DNA of 64,000 bases. It comes from RGIG4079 sp045576735. Lineage in GTDB: Bacteria > Bacteroidota > Bacteroidia > Bacteroidales > Muribaculaceae. Below are positions 17,380-26,000 of this stretch, piece by piece; the first letter of the stretch is position 1; every line of letters begins with the position of its first letter. The notes beneath the pieces are model-generated. The model saw only the letters and a list, made by a program, of their open reading frames with translations. It searched no databases and was not told the DNA's origin. The DNA is taken from the NCBI GenBank assembly GCA_045576735.1, contig JAZNGZ010000095.1:62001-126000 (forward strand), read 5' to 3'. A program made the translations under genes and the position numbers.

Positions 17380-20301
17380 CTACTTTGCCTCGATGATAAT
17401 TTCCACTCGGCGGTTGAGAGCGCGACCTTCTTCGGTTTTGTTTGTTGCCACATAGTCGGCCAACGGCACACCTTTGGCTATTATACGCGAAGCCGAGATG
17501 CCTTTTTGTTGCAAATATTCGCTCACGGCATTAGCTCGCTGTGTGGATAGGCGACGATTTGAGGCAAGCGAACCCACATTGTCGGTGTAACCGGTAATCC
17601 TCACTCTGGTCGAAGGCAATTCTTTCAATGTTTCTGCCACCTTGTCGATATAGTCGAGTGCCGAGCTGCTGAGGTCGTATTCGCCAAATTCAAACAATAT
17701 CTTATCCTCAAACACAATCTTAAATGCTCTCGTTCCTTCGATTGAGGTTTGCTCTACTCTCACCTTTTTACCAAAAGAATCCTCAAGACGTCCTTGTTGG
17801 AGTGCGAGGTCATAATATGCCACATCGCGCTTGGTATATGTGGGATTCTCCACTACCGCATTATTTTTATCCAATCCTTTATTTAGTGGTATCCATGTGC
17901 CATTTATATCCTTATAGAGGAACACTCCGTCAATACAGATAATATTATCGTATAACGGCGCTACTATTTCATATCCATCAATACCACAAACACCATATTT
18001 TCCTCCTTTGCTCACACGATAATAGATGCGGCCATCAGAGCGGGTCTTTATAATTGACGAGTACCCTCTACTTATTGGAATAATGATTTTTCCCGACGGA
18101 TTATAAATAGCATAACAACCATTTTTCCTCACCAAGAAATACCCTTCATAATTAGGGACATACTCCACCTCGGAATATTCGGTTGGGACAATCTCTTTTC
18201 CATCAGTCGACTTAGCCCCACACTTATCATCTCCATATGAAACATATTGCCACCTATAACTATCCCGCTCCGATTTCTCCTCTTGCTTGGGACGTATTAT
18301 TTTGGTGTGCCTGGGAAACGTACGATCATCATCATTATAGTAACCGTTGTATCGCGTGTTAGGATTAGTAATTATAACAGAATCTAAGTTGTTACAATAT
18401 TTAAATGCTCTGTCACCTATTTCCTTCACCGAATTGGGGATGGTCACGGAGGTCAAGCCGCTGCAACCAGAGAACGCATCGTTCTTTATTTCGGTAATAT
18501 CATTAGGTATTACTAAATCTTTTATTTCTATGCCATTAAGTTTGAGTTTATTTGCACAATATAGTGGATTTGCATAAAAACTACCAAAATTAATCTTGCA
18601 CCATGCAGATAAATCAGTGATATTAACCGAGGTCAAGCCACTGCAATAAGCGAACGCAGAGTTGCCAATCGTGGTAACGGAATTGGGGATGGTTACCGAG
18701 GTCAAGCCGCTGCAGTTATAGAACGCCCTGTCGCCAATCGTGGTAACGGAATTGGGGATGGTCACCGAGGTCAAGCCAGCGCATCCATAGAACGCATTCG
18801 CAGGTATTGTTTTTACATTATTTCCTATATTTATATTTTTTAGATTTGAACAATTGTTGAATATAGGATAAGACGAGCTTCCCATCGAAGTGCAATTTTC
18901 AGCATTGAAATTTAGTTCAGTCAAGCCACTGCAACCATAGAACGCCTGGTCGCCAATCGAGGTAACGGAATTGGGGATGGTTACCGAGGTCAAGCCGCTG
19001 CAATTAGAGAACGCAGAGGAGCCAATTGAGGTAACGGAATTGGGGATGGTCACCGAGGTCAAGCCGGTGCAACCCCAGAACGCACCGGAGCCAATTGAGG
19101 TGACGGAATTGGGGATGGTTACCGAGGTCAAGCCGGTGCAATCCTCGAACGCAAAGCCCTTTATTTTGGTAATATCATTAGGTATTACTAAATCTTTTAT
19201 TTCTTTGCCATTAAGTTTGAGTTTCTTTGCATAACATAGTGGATTTGCCTCAGAATTACCAAAATCAATCTTGCACCATGCTGATAGATCTGATATTATC
19301 ACTTCTTTCAGTTTATTGCAATCATAGAACGCATGGGAGCCAATCGTGGTCACCGAATTGGGGATGGTGATTGAGGTCAAGCCGGTGCAATACTCGAACG
19401 CCCCGCCGCCAATCGTGGTCACCGAATTGCCGATGGTGACGGAGGTCAAGCCATCGCATCCATAGAACGCATACTCGCCAATCGTAGTTACTGAATTGGG
19501 GATGGTTACCGAGGTCAAGCCGCTGCAATTAGAGAACGCAGAGGAGCCAATTGAGGTAACGGAATTGGGGATGGTCACCGAGGTCAAGCCGGTGCAACCC
19601 CAGAACGCACCGGAGCCAATAGTGGTCACGGAATTGGGGATGGTTACCGAGGTCAAGCCGGTGCATTTATAGAACGCAGAGCCCTTTATTTCTGTAATAT
19701 CATTAGGTATTACTAAATCTTTTATTTTTTTGCCATTAAGTTTGAGTTTCTTTGCACATCTTGATAGAAAATCACAAGAGAAGCCTATTTTACACCACGC
19801 CGACAAATCAATAATATTAATATTAACTTCGGTCAAACTCTCGCAATTAGAGAACGCAGAGTAGCCAATCGTGGTCACCGAATTGGGGATGGTTACAGAG
19901 GTCAAGCCAGTGCAATCCTCGAACGCCCTGTCGCCAATTGAGGTCACCGAATTTCCGATGGTTACCGAGGTCAAGCCGGTGCAACCACGGAACGCCCATT
20001 CGCCAATCGTGGTCACAGAATTGGGGATGACTACATATTTTAACTTTTCTCTATAATTGAATGCTCTGTCGTCAATCTCTGTTACTGAATATAAAACTCC
20101 ATTTATTTTTATTGAATTTGGGATAACTATTTTCTTTTTAGCAGAGTAACAGTTAGTCACTTTAACTGTTTTCTTTTCTTTATCAATAATAGTATAGTAT
20201 ATATCATTTTTTTCGTAGTCATAGGCAAATGCCGGGAGGGAGGCAGTTATAATCAATGCGATTATTATAATTGCGCGGAATTGAGGAGTAAGTTTTTTCA
20301 T
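17380..20301 (-). CDS. BspA-like leucine-rich repeat protein with WG repeats and OmpA domain
   Basis: A 973-residue exported protein starting at 20301 (MKKLTPQFRAIIIIALIITA), which gives a good signal peptide; an ATG nine codons upstream is less likely. Residues about 47-675 are BspA-type (LRR_5) repeats of 23 residues, with the core LTSVTIPNSVTTIGxxAFxxC. They are interrupted three times by a DLSAWCKI...KDLVIPNDIT insert. Residues about 675-810 look like WG repeats (KYGVCGIDGYEIVAPLYDNI). Residues about 870-973 are an OmpA-like peptidoglycan-binding domain (GYTDNVG, NRRLSTQRANAVSEYL, LNRRVEI). LRR_5 proteins of this group mediate adhesion to host proteins or other bacteria. The OmpA end would anchor the protein to the wall. 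The DNA contains long exact internal repeats. Confidence 0.85.
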   Translation of the reverse strand: MKKLTPQFRAIIIIALIITASLPAFAYDYEKNDIYYTIIDKEKKTVKVTNCYSAKKKIVIPNSIKINGVLYSVTEIDDRAFNYREKLKYVVIPNSVTTIGEWAFRGCTGLTSVTIGNSVTSIGDRAFEDCTGLTSVTIPNSVTTIGYSAFSNCESLTEVNINIIDLSAWCKIGFSCDFLSRCAKKLKLNGKKIKDLVIPNDITEIKGSAFYKCTGLTSVTIPNSVTTIGSGAFWGCTGLTSVTIPNSVTSIGSSAFSNCSGLTSVTIPNSVTTIGEYAFYGCDGLTSVTIGNSVTTIGGGAFEYCTGLTSITIPNSVTTIGSHAFYDCNKLKEVIISDLSAWCKIDFGNSEANPLCYAKKLKLNGKEIKDLVIPNDITKIKGFAFEDCTGLTSVTIPNSVTSIGSGAFWGCTGLTSVTIPNSVTSIGSSAFSNCSGLTSVTIPNSVTSIGDQAFYGCSGLTELNFNAENCTSMGSSSYPIFNNCSNLKNINIGNNVKTIPANAFYGCAGLTSVTIPNSVTTIGDRAFYNCSGLTSVTIPNSVTTIGNSAFAYCSGLTSVNITDLSAWCKINFGSFYANPLYCANKLKLNGIEIKDLVIPNDITEIKNDAFSGCSGLTSVTIPNSVKEIGDRAFKYCNNLDSVIITNPNTRYNGYYNDDDRTFPRHTKIIRPKQEEKSERDSYRWQYVSYGDDKCGAKSTDGKEIVPTEYSEVEYVPNYEGYFLVRKNGCYAIYNPSGKIIIPISRGYSSIIKTRSDGRIYYRVSKGGKYGVCGIDGYEIVAPLYDNIICIDGVFLYKDINGTWIPLNKGLDKNNAVVENPTYTKRDVAYYDLALQQGRLEDSFGKKVRVEQTSIEGTRAFKIVFEDKILFEFGEYDLSSSALDYIDKVAETLKELPSTRVRITGYTDNVGSLASNRRLSTQRANAVSEYLQQKGISASRIIAKGVPLADYVATNKTEEGRALNRRVEIIIEAK
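18968..19095. repeat. 128-base exact direct repeat, copy 1 (within LRR gene)
   Basis: The stretch from GAATTGGGG to GAGCCAAT is identical as read to the stretch at 19493-19620. The offset is 525 bases, which is 175 codons. Both lie in the leucine-rich repeat part of the BspA-like gene. Confidence 0.85.
19493..19620. repeat. 128-base exact direct repeat, copy 2 (within LRR gene)
   Basis: Second copy of the repeat at 18968-19095, in the same orientation and reading frame. Less perfect copies of the 69-base module surround both. Confidence 0.85.
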
Positions 20302-20382
20302 ATACAACATATTTATATTAACAATCAATCTTTTAGCGAAAAAGCATCGTCACTTTTCGAGGTTAGATAGAGTTACTTTTCG

Positions 20383-20390
20383 CAAAGATA
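20383..20390 (-). promoter_or_regulatory. -7 box for the BspA-like gene
   Basis: TATCTTTG on the minus strand matches TAnnTTTG, about 80 bases before the chosen start codon. The upstream TTG element is not evident at the usual distance, so the call rests on the -7 box and its position. Confidence 0.5.
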
Positions 20391-20572
20391 TAGAAAATCA
20401 TTTAAAAAGTAACAGTCATTAGTTAATTAAATGCAATAAGATGTTTTTTTAATTCATAATTTATAATTAACTTAACCTCCTCCCCCCTCTGGCCCGGGGG
20501 TATCGCTTCGGCTCAGTATCTTTTTAGTGTGGGCAAGCAGAAAACGATTCACTGGCAAAAAACGAGGGGAAA

Positions 20573-20605
20573 CGTGCGAAGCACGGGAAAGCGTAGCGAT
20601 ATGTA
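20573..20605 (+). repeat. Interspersed repeat copy 1
   Basis: CGTGCGAAGCACGGGAAAGC followed by GTAGCGATATGTA. It is nearly identical to the copy exactly 100 bases downstream and is the reverse complement of the core at 20986-21014 and 21246-21274. Confidence 0.8.
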
Positions 20606-20672
20606 ATAACCGCGTGGTTGAGGGTGTTAGCCCGAAACCTCCGGACGGAAACGACCCTCCTCTCTCAGAAAC

Positions 20673-20705
20673 CGTGCGAAGCACGGGAAAGCGAAGCAAT
20701 ATGTA
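20673..20705 (+). repeat. Interspersed repeat copy 2
   Basis: It matches copy 1 except for two substitutions near the 3' end (GAAGCAATATGTA). The core CGTGCGAAGCACG is itself a near-palindrome, so each copy can form a small hairpin. Confidence 0.8.
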
Positions 20706-20985
20706 CCCCCCGGCTAACCGGGAAATTTTATTATGTTTTTTTTGAGCTATAAAAAAGCTGATTTTTTATTCATAAATTTTCAAATGCCCAAAGTCAATCA
20801 TTGTCAGGGATTTATAGAGATTTTACCAACTATTTTGGCCATTAAGCCATGTTTTATGATGCACTTATAATGAATATGAGTGATAAAAGAATGATTATGT
20901 GCTAATTTTTCGCGTCTTTTCAGACGCATGGTGGTGGTAGTTTGCTAACCGGGGGTATCGCTTCGCTCTACCCTCGGTTATTATA

Positions 20986-21014
20986 GTCGCTGCGCTTTCT
21001 CGTGCTTCGCACGG
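20986..21014 (-). repeat. Interspersed repeat copy 3 (inverted)
   Basis: GTCGCTGCGCTTTCTCGTGC followed by TTCGCACGG, the inverted form of copies 1 and 2. Confidence 0.78.
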
Positions 21015-21245
21015 GCTGACCACCTCCCGGCTTCGCCGTACTCCTCCTAAAAATTACTCTGTAATTTTCAAGAGGAGAGTTGCTGCCCTCATTGGCTATA
21101 TTGTTCCTACTATCCGCTGCGTGGCAGGAGGAGAGTTAGGGGCTGACGCGTGAAAATTATGAACCCCGAAGGGCTCAACGAGGCTTGACCGAGTTAATTA
21201 TGAATTATGCATTATGAATTATGAATTACCCCCCCGGCCATTATG

Positions 21246-21274
21246 GTCGCTGCGCTTTCACGTGCTTCGCACGG
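21246..21274 (-). repeat. Interspersed repeat copy 4 (inverted)
   Basis: Differs from copy 3 by one base as read. The upstream flanks are also alike (TTATAGTCGC versus TTATGGTCGC), so the duplicated unit is longer than the core. Confidence 0.78.
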
Positions 21275-21451
21275 ATTCCCACACCTTTTTGCTACATAGC
21301 CATAACTCCCCTATAATAGCCGGTGAGCAATGCTGATGCGATGGATTTTTTTGTAATAAAATCCAAACAAACTATAAACTTTTACATTTAATTGCGATAT
21401 TATAAAAAAGTTTACTTAATTTTACGGCTTGAAATTTAATATATAGCATTT

Positions 21452-22012
21452 ATGAGCAAAGTAACACCAAAAGATGACCAAGAGTTAGTGGCACGATTGC
21501 GCGAGCCATCGACTTGTCGCGAGGCTTTTGGCGATGTCATAAAGCTATATAGCGAACCCCTATATTGGCAGATACGTCGCATGGTCAACAACCACGACGA
21601 CGCAAACGACTTGTTGCAAAACACTTTCATGAAGGCTTGGGGCTCAATTGAGCACTTCCGAGGCGATGCAAAACTGTCGACCTGGCTACACAAAATCGCC
21701 ATTAACGAGAGCCTCACATTCCTTGAAAAGGAGAAAAAACGCCTTAACGTATCACTCGACGATGAAGAGTCGTTCTTGATTAATACCATCGAAGCCGACG
21801 AGCATGTCGACGGCGATGAGCTCGCATTACTTCTACGTAAAGCAATTGCCACATTGCCCGAAAAGCAACGATTGGTGTTTAACATGAAATATTACGATGA
21901 TATGAAATATGAACAGATGTCGGAAATTCTCGGCACCTCGGTAGGCGCATTGAAAGCCTCATATCACCTTGCGGTAAAAAAAATTGAACAATTTTTTAAG
22001 GAACGCGATTAA
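21452..22012 (+). CDS. ECF-type RNA polymerase sigma factor
   Basis: A 186-residue sigma-70 family protein with region 2 (about residues 25-90, with HDDANDLLQNTFMKAWGSIE and LSTWLHKIAINESLTFLE). After an acidic linker comes region 4 (about 125-180, with LPEKQRLVFNMKYYDDMKYEQMSEILGTSVGALKASYHLAVKKIE). Region 3 is absent, as in all ECF factors. The next gene encodes a single-span membrane protein likely to be its anti-sigma factor, and the third an envelope stress-type protein. An envelope stress regulon is the natural inference. No classical TAnnTTTG box was seen upstream, which would fit autoregulation. Confidence 0.92.
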   Translation: MSKVTPKDDQELVARLREPSTCREAFGDVIKLYSEPLYWQIRRMVNNHDDANDLLQNTFMKAWGSIEHFRGDAKLSTWLHKIAINESLTFLEKEKKRLNVSLDDEESFLINTIEADEHVDGDELALLLRKAIATLPEKQRLVFNMKYYDDMKYEQMSEILGTSVGALKASYHLAVKKIEQFFKERD

Positions 22013-22062
22013 ACCATTTTCACAAATTATAGTCACATATAACGAAAACAAGATTTTACAGC

Positions 22063-22473
22063 ATGAAAGAAGAAAAAAACATATTAGACAAAGTGAACCG
22101 CAACTCGGGGATGACCACTCCTGAGAACTACTTTGCTAATTTTGCTGAAAGCATGATGCAAAATCTGCCCGAGAAAAAAGAGGAAGCATTCATCACCAAG
22201 CCTGTATCCACATGGCAACGCATTAGGCCATTTGTGTATCTTGTGGCAATGTTTGCGGGAATATGGTGTATGGTTAAAATGGTCAACCTCATCACCTCTA
22301 ATTCAATCACCAACGGTCAATCAACCGAACAAATCGTCGCCGAAGCCGTGGCCGATGATAGCTTCTTTGAAGAATATTGCTACGAAGACTTCAACGAATA
22401 TTCATTACTTGAGACAATGTATGAGGAAGGAATTGAAGCCGAAGAAATAATTAATCCCGACACTGAAAATTAA
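22063..22473 (+). CDS. Putative anti-sigma factor, single membrane span
   Basis: A 136-residue protein with a soluble N-terminal part (1-45, MKEEKNILDKVNRNSGMTTP), one membrane helix (about residues 50-74, IRPFVYLVAMFAGIWCMVKM) and a strongly acidic C-terminal part. Its position 50 bases after the sigma factor gene and its topology fit the anti-sigma partners of Bacteroidota ECF factors, where the N-terminus binds the sigma factor. No zinc-binding anti-sigma motif (HxxxCxxC) is present. The assignment rests on context rather than on sequence similarity. Confidence 0.6.
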   Translation: MKEEKNILDKVNRNSGMTTPENYFANFAESMMQNLPEKKEEAFITKPVSTWQRIRPFVYLVAMFAGIWCMVKMVNLITSNSITNGQSTEQIVAEAVADDSFFEEYCYEDFNEYSLLETMYEEGIEAEEIINPDTEN

Positions 22474-22486
22474 TCTACCTTAAATT

Positions 22487-22939
22487 ATGAAGCGTTATAT
22501 CACATTTATATTATTAGTAGCATTATTTGCCCCACTATGCCAAATAGATGCTAAAGGTGGACGCAACCGCGATGAGTGGTTCAAGAAAATACGCGAATAC
22601 AAACATGAATTCATAGCAAATGAATTGGGGCTCACTCCCGAGCAACAACAAAAATTCTTCCCCATCTATGACAAAATGGAGGATGAAATTTTCAAGGTAA
22701 CAAATGAAACTCGCCAATTGGAGATTAAAGTGTCGGAAGGAAACGTTACCGACTTGGAATATGATAATGCTACGCGTGCTATATCTGAACTTAAGCAAAA
22801 AGAAGCCGCTATAGAATTAAAATATTTCGACCAATTCAAATCGGTCATTTCTAGCAAACAGCTTTTCATGCTAAAAAAAGCTGAGCGAAAATTTGCTCAT
22901 GAGTTGGTCAAAAAACGAAACAAGAGGTGTAAGAAGTAA
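22487..22939 (+). CDS. Spy/CpxP-like periplasmic protein
   Basis: A 150-residue protein with a signal peptide (1-22, ending IDAKG) and a helical, charged mature part. It includes ANELGLTPEQQQKFFPIYDKMEDE near residue 45. This LTxEQ motif followed by long helices is typical of the Spy/CpxP/Zra group of periplasmic chaperone-like or sensor proteins; the order sigma factor, membrane protein, LTPEQ protein recurs in Bacteroidota. It ends in a basic tail (KKRNKRCKK). It probably acts as a chaperone or as feedback on the sigma system. The start is 13 bases after the preceding stop. Confidence 0.65.
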   Translation: MKRYITFILLVALFAPLCQIDAKGGRNRDEWFKKIREYKHEFIANELGLTPEQQQKFFPIYDKMEDEIFKVTNETRQLEIKVSEGNVTDLEYDNATRAISELKQKEAAIELKYFDQFKSVISSKQLFMLKKAERKFAHELVKKRNKRCKK

Positions 22940-23004
22940 CATTCTCTCTCATAATATTTTTGACTAACCTATAGTCAAAACCTACAATTCATTCTCTACT
23001 CTCT

Positions 23005-23038
23005 CGAATCTTAAGAATATCTTTTTTCTTAAGATTCG
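23005..23038 (+). terminator. Perfect hairpin between the sigma operon and the A2M gene
   Basis: CGAATCTTAAGAA (23005-23017) and TTCTTAAGATTCG (23026-23038) form a perfect 13-bp stem with an 8-base loop. It lies 66 bases after the stop of the Spy-like gene. The following bases (TATTGTTTAAAC) are only weakly T-rich, so termination is likely but not certain. It is also only 29 bases upstream of the next start codon. Confidence 0.6.
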
Positions 23039-23066
23039 TATTGTTTAAACAAACACCATCTTTATT

Positions 23067-26000
23067 ATGAAGACAACCATTAAATCTATCTCGTTTTTCT
23101 TTTTATTTATTTTTTTAGGCACATTTATAGGTAGTGCAAATACTCCTAACCCCAATTTTGCCTACCCTAAAAAAAAGGCGCAACAAGCCGAGTCCAACCT
23201 CAATGCCGCCCTAAATAATGGAGATGGCAAAATGGTGGTGAAATCACTTATCGAATATGCTGTGGCACAAGACTTGATAAACACCGACAGCATACAATCG
23301 ACCATTACAAAAATAGAGCATATAGCCGACAAAGAAAAAGACCCTTGCACAAATGCATTGATAAATATGCTATTAATGAAAATCTACTCCGATATTTATA
23401 ATGCAGATAGTTTTAATATTAATCAAAGGGGTAATGTGAAAAGAGATACTCTTAACGACATCTCGGAATGGAGTCGTGTCGAATTTACTCAAAAAACGTC
23501 AGAGCTATACAACAAAATATTGGCTAATAGCGACGCACTTAAAAAAGCGCCGTTAAAAGACTACAAAGATTTTATCACATATAACAATCTCACCTTTATT
23601 TATTTCCCCACACTGTATGATTTTGCAGTAATAAACATAATTGATTACTTAGATAATTTTTTAAATAAATCCACCTTCCGTTTATCAATCTGCGATTATG
23701 AAAAACTCATTTCAACACCTATTGCATATTCCAACAAAGAGGAAGAACGGATAAACACCCTATTTAAAGACATAATTTCGTTTCACGTCAATGATTCCGC
23801 TCCGCTAATATATTGGGATTTAATTAGATTGAATTGGATTATAGAAAACACGCCCTCTGACGAGTGGTCAAATACAACCCGCAACATTGTCGAGGCCGTT
23901 GAGCTCCTTTACCATAAGCACGAACACTCTGAGTATGCCTCTCATGCTTTAATATTTTTAGCTAATAATACATATACACATTATTACACCAATCAGAAAA
24001 AAGAGTTTTACAATCTTCTAAACGAACGGTTGAAGCGTTTTCCGGCATTTGACCAAAACTGTGAGATAGAACACATAATCAATCGCATATCTCAAAAAGA
24101 ATTGTCTTTGACATTTGACAACTACATTGCTCCCAACGATGAATTAAAGATAAAATTATATAATTCAAACTGCAATGGAACAACAATCGACATCATAAGA
24201 CTTCCTGATGACATTAAAGGGCAAAACCGCTACTCGTTCAAAAAGAACGAGCAACCATGTATATACCAAACTATCGAATTAAGTAACGATTCAATAGTGC
24301 CTTTTTCTCTTAACGACACGATAACGGTAAAAATAAGTCAACCCGGATATTACACTGTCGTGGCATATTGCAATGAACAGGGACCAAACTTGAACAACTT
24401 GAATATCATTCATTGCTCCGAATTATCAGCATTAGCCTCCAATTATAATATCACCGACAATAGGATATGGGTTATCAACCCTAAAACCGGAGAGCCTATA
24501 AACAACGCCACAATTGACATATATTCCAACTTCAACTCTTCTAAAAGCAATAACACACCCGATTTCTCGATTAAATCATCGCGCGAAGGGCTCATAAAGC
24601 ACGAATTAAAGCCTAATATCGCATACGACCTCTTTATAAGCAAAGGGAATGACCACTTTGGCAATAATATACATCTCTACACCTATGGCAACAACATCGA
24701 CACCACATGGGTTGACGATGGCACTTGCTTCACATCGCTCCCTCTTTATCACCCTGGCGACATTGTAGAATGGAGTGCGGTGATATATAGCTCTAAAGAT
24801 GAAAACAACAAACGATTTGCAAAGAACAAAAAATATATCATATCTTTCCGTGATGCCAATTACATGGAAATCGATACCGCAATGGTGATTAGCGACAACT
24901 ATGGTCGTGTGAATGGCAAATTCACCATCCCCATCGACCGTCTTACCGGAAAATACTCTATCACGATAAAAGGAGAGTTTAATCGAAATGTAGCATATCG
25001 TTCTTTCAGTGTAAGCGATTACAAATTACCTACTTATAGCGCAAAAATTACCAATATAACAAAAGACGACGCCGGAAACTACACTATAGTGGGTGAAGTT
25101 CGCTCGTTCTCTGATTTTGCCATTGCCGACGCATCGGTCGACCTTGATTTAAATAGAAGCCCTTACAATTTTTATTATCGTGGCTTATTTTCCTCGATAT
25201 ATACGGCTAAAACCAAAACCGACATTGAAGGCAAATTCTCATTTGTCGTATCTCCTCAAGACTATAGCAAAGATGCCGGCTCAAAGTCGATATTTGACGC
25301 ACAAATAAAAGTTACTTCGCAAAATGGAGAAAGCCATGAAACATCAAAATATTTCACAAATGGCAACCCTTATTATATCTTAGCCGACATTAATGATAAA
25401 CCAATTGAAGTATCCAAGAATATTGCCCTCGATGTAGAGCTATTAGATGTATCAAGCAAACAAACCAATGGCACAATATTCTACTCCATAACCGACAAGA
25501 ACAAACAAGTTGTTAAGAGCGGTTCTTTTGCATCTACAAGTGCGACAGTGGATTGGAGCGATATTCCAAGCGGAAAATACGGCATTTCACTCCACTCAAC
25601 CTCGCCCACCGCAACCGACACTTTGACTCAGTCATTATGGCTATACCGCACATCCGACCCTCTACCCCCATGCGATAACGGATTGTGGCTTCAACACGAC
25701 AAGTACACTATCACAAAAGACAACTCTGTAGAAATTGTATATGGTTCAACTTTTGACTCGGGAGAAATACTTTACATCCTCTACGACAACGACAAAATAC
25801 ATCACACACGATGGATTAAAGCTCGAAAGGGGATACACCGCACTCGTGTTCTCTTCCCTGTAGGGCTCAACAAAGCCAATATTAAATTATATGCTGTAAA
25901 TAATTATGTGCATAGTGAAGTGGGGGCTAGTGTTACGCGTGCAAGTGCCGAAAAAGAACTGAAAATCTCGGCCGAATCATTCCGCAACAAAATCATTCCC

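Larger units (their letters stand above)
20302..21451. other. Gene-free island with short repeats
   Basis: No convincing coding sequence was found. The right flank is the upstream region of the sigma factor gene and the left flank holds the promoter of the BspA-like gene. Between 20490 and 21275 the composition jumps to GC-rich patches that contain four copies of a short inverted/direct repeat, two hairpins (20912-20927 and 21041-21077), a duplicated GGGGGTATCGCTTCG segment (20497-20511 and 20951-20965) and an ATGAATTATG-type simple repeat (21198-21228). Confidence 0.7.

Noticed and set aside
18971..20056. Open frames on the plus strand and shifted minus frames inside the LRR gene
   Set aside because: They are by-products of the repetitive coding sequence; their translations merely repeat the same short unit and have no start context.
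17380..20301. Regular short repeats that could suggest a CRISPR array
   Set aside because: The 69-base periodicity is in frame, encodes 23-residue leucine-rich modules, and has no constant repeat/unique spacer structure; no cas genes are near.
20472..20745. Two overlapping frames of about 70-75 codons in the repeat island
   Set aside because: They overlap each other on opposite strands, run through the interspersed repeats and have no recognisable domain or ribosome-binding context.
20302..21451. Insertion sequence or integrase remnant
   Set aside because: No transposase or integrase fragment and no clear terminal inverted repeats with target duplication were found; only non-coding repeats are supported.
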